Positions 63,162 through 64,000 of a stretch of DNA of 64,000 nucleotides are shown one piece after another. The translations under genes were made by a program, and so were the position numbers. The notes beneath the pieces were generated by a model. The model ran no database searches, had not been told where the DNA came from, and saw nothing but the letters and a program-made list of their open reading frames with translations. Source of the stretch: Lyophyllum atratum (lineage: Eukaryota; Basidiomycota; Agaricomycetes; Agaricales; Lyophyllaceae); NCBI GenBank assembly GCA_014905825.1, contig JACGCN010000004.1:1178001-1242000 (forward strand), written 5' to 3'. Numbering within the stretch: position 1 is the stretch's first letter; every line of letters starts with the position of its first letter.

Positions 63162-63924
63162 ATGCCAGAAGCAACGATACCCACTCCCATACATCATGAC
63201 AAGCCCTCCCCCCTCTCTCCCTCCCTCCCCACCCCAAAACCCCTCGACAAGCCTGCCCCACCACCCTCGCCCCCGCCAGTAGCACCAGAGTCCAAGACCC
63301 CGCCACCACCCCCCTCTGCTCCTGAACCAAATCGAGACAACACTCCGGAGCCTGCGGCACCGCCATCCGAGGCTGAAGTATGCTCCTGGTCTCGTCGATC
63401 AGCCCTCGATGTCACTCACTGACCCACCCGCCTCTTCCAGGACGATATCGTCGATATGGAGACCTTCCGCCAAATACTCGAACTCGATGACGACGCCACC
63501 CACGATTTCTCCAAGGGAATGGCATGGGCATTCTTCACCCAGGCCGAGCAGACATTCAAGGACATGGATAAGGCCCTGTGCGCAACAGACCATCTGCTGC
63601 TTTAGCCCTCCAACGACTGACAACACATATATTCACAGTACGGATAAAGACCTCACGAAGCTATCATCCCTGGGCCATTTCCTCAAGGGCTCTTCGGCGG
63701 CGCTTGGACTATCAAAGGTGCAGGCCTCGTGTGAGCTGATACAGCACTATGGGCAGCGGCGGGACGAAGAAGCCGGGATGGATGTCACGGCCGCGGTCGC
63801 ACTCGACAAGATCGGAACACTACTCTCCCAAGTGAACGACGAGTACACCGTGGCAGAGAACTGGCTGAAGGACTGGTACGACAAGAACGCCGAAGAGCCC
63901 GAACCCCAACCAGAATCTTCATGA
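63162..63924 (+). CDS. YPD1: Histidine-containing phosphotransfer protein Ypd1
   Basis: Exons: 63162-63377, 63441-63577, 63639-63924 (212 aa). Ypd1 relays phosphate from a sensor kinase to response regulators (Ssk1, Skn7) in osmotic and stress signalling. The HPt domain occupies about residues 75-200: DIVDMETFRQILELDD, FSKGMAWAFFTQAEQTF and LGHFLKGSSAALGL, where the histidine is the phosphorylated residue. The first 72 residues are strongly Pro-rich with Pro runs, absent from yeast Ypd1 (167 aa). The ATG at 63162 is the first in frame. The stop is near the right edge and the gene is complete. Confidence 0.92.
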
Positions 63925-64000
63925 GCCGCCCGTATGGGGACTGATGTGTTGATGTGTCGGCTGGCTGGTTTGGGGAGGCTGGAGTCGGGTTTTTTTGGAT

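Overview
The window is nuclear DNA from a filamentous basidiomycete, most likely an Agaricomycete. The evidence is gene density (about 30 protein genes in 64 kb, both strands), many short introns (mostly 47-60 nt with GT..AG ends and CTNAY-like branch points), and housekeeping genes with clear fungal relatives (THI4, ALG6, RSP5, AVO3/RICTOR, UFD2, YPD1). No transposon, rRNA gene, CRISPR array or convincing tRNA was found. Gene models below were built by hand from open frames, splice-site matches, phase arithmetic and recalled family motifs. No alignment or transcript was available.

Left third (0.7-23.4 kb). A nucleoside-diphosphate-kinase-like protein with a degenerate active site, TAM41 (mitochondrial CDP-DAG synthase), ALG6 (N-glycan glucosyltransferase) and a hotdog thioesterase all lie on the minus strand. 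An AidB-type acyl-CoA dehydrogenase follows on plus, then NAS2/PSMD9 (proteasome chaperone) and THI4 (thiazole synthase) on minus, and chorismate mutase on plus. From 15.7 to 23.4 kb lies the most unusual segment: two divergent septin-like GTPases and two zinc-cluster (Zn2Cys6) genes alternate on the minus strand. One septin is joined in frame, through a plausible 51-nt intron, to a double zinc-cluster regulator.

Middle (24.4-46 kb). ILV3 (dihydroxy-acid dehydratase), RIO1 kinase, three uncharacterised proteins, PPWD1 (WD40-cyclophilin), an AN1 zinc-finger protein with a CaaX end, a phosphoglycerate-mutase-like protein, mitochondrial ribosomal protein bL35m head-to-head with UFD2 (E4 ubiquitin ligase), EAF7 (NuA4 subunit) and a small secreted protein.

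Right third (46-64 kb). RSP5 (C2-WW-HECT ubiquitin ligase), a Ras guanine-nucleotide exchange factor, ribosomal protein L17 (uL22), the TORC2 subunit AVO3/RICTOR in 28 exons, NDUFS4 (complex I) and YPD1 (phosphorelay HPt protein). Several of these act in nutrient, Ras, TORC2 and stress signalling, but their clustering may be chance.

The genes are mostly independent housekeeping units. The main points for a second look are the septin/zinc-cluster module, the dead-looking NDPK, two very small internal exons (7 and 8 nt), a GC-AG intron, and hairpins at a start codon and at a splice site.
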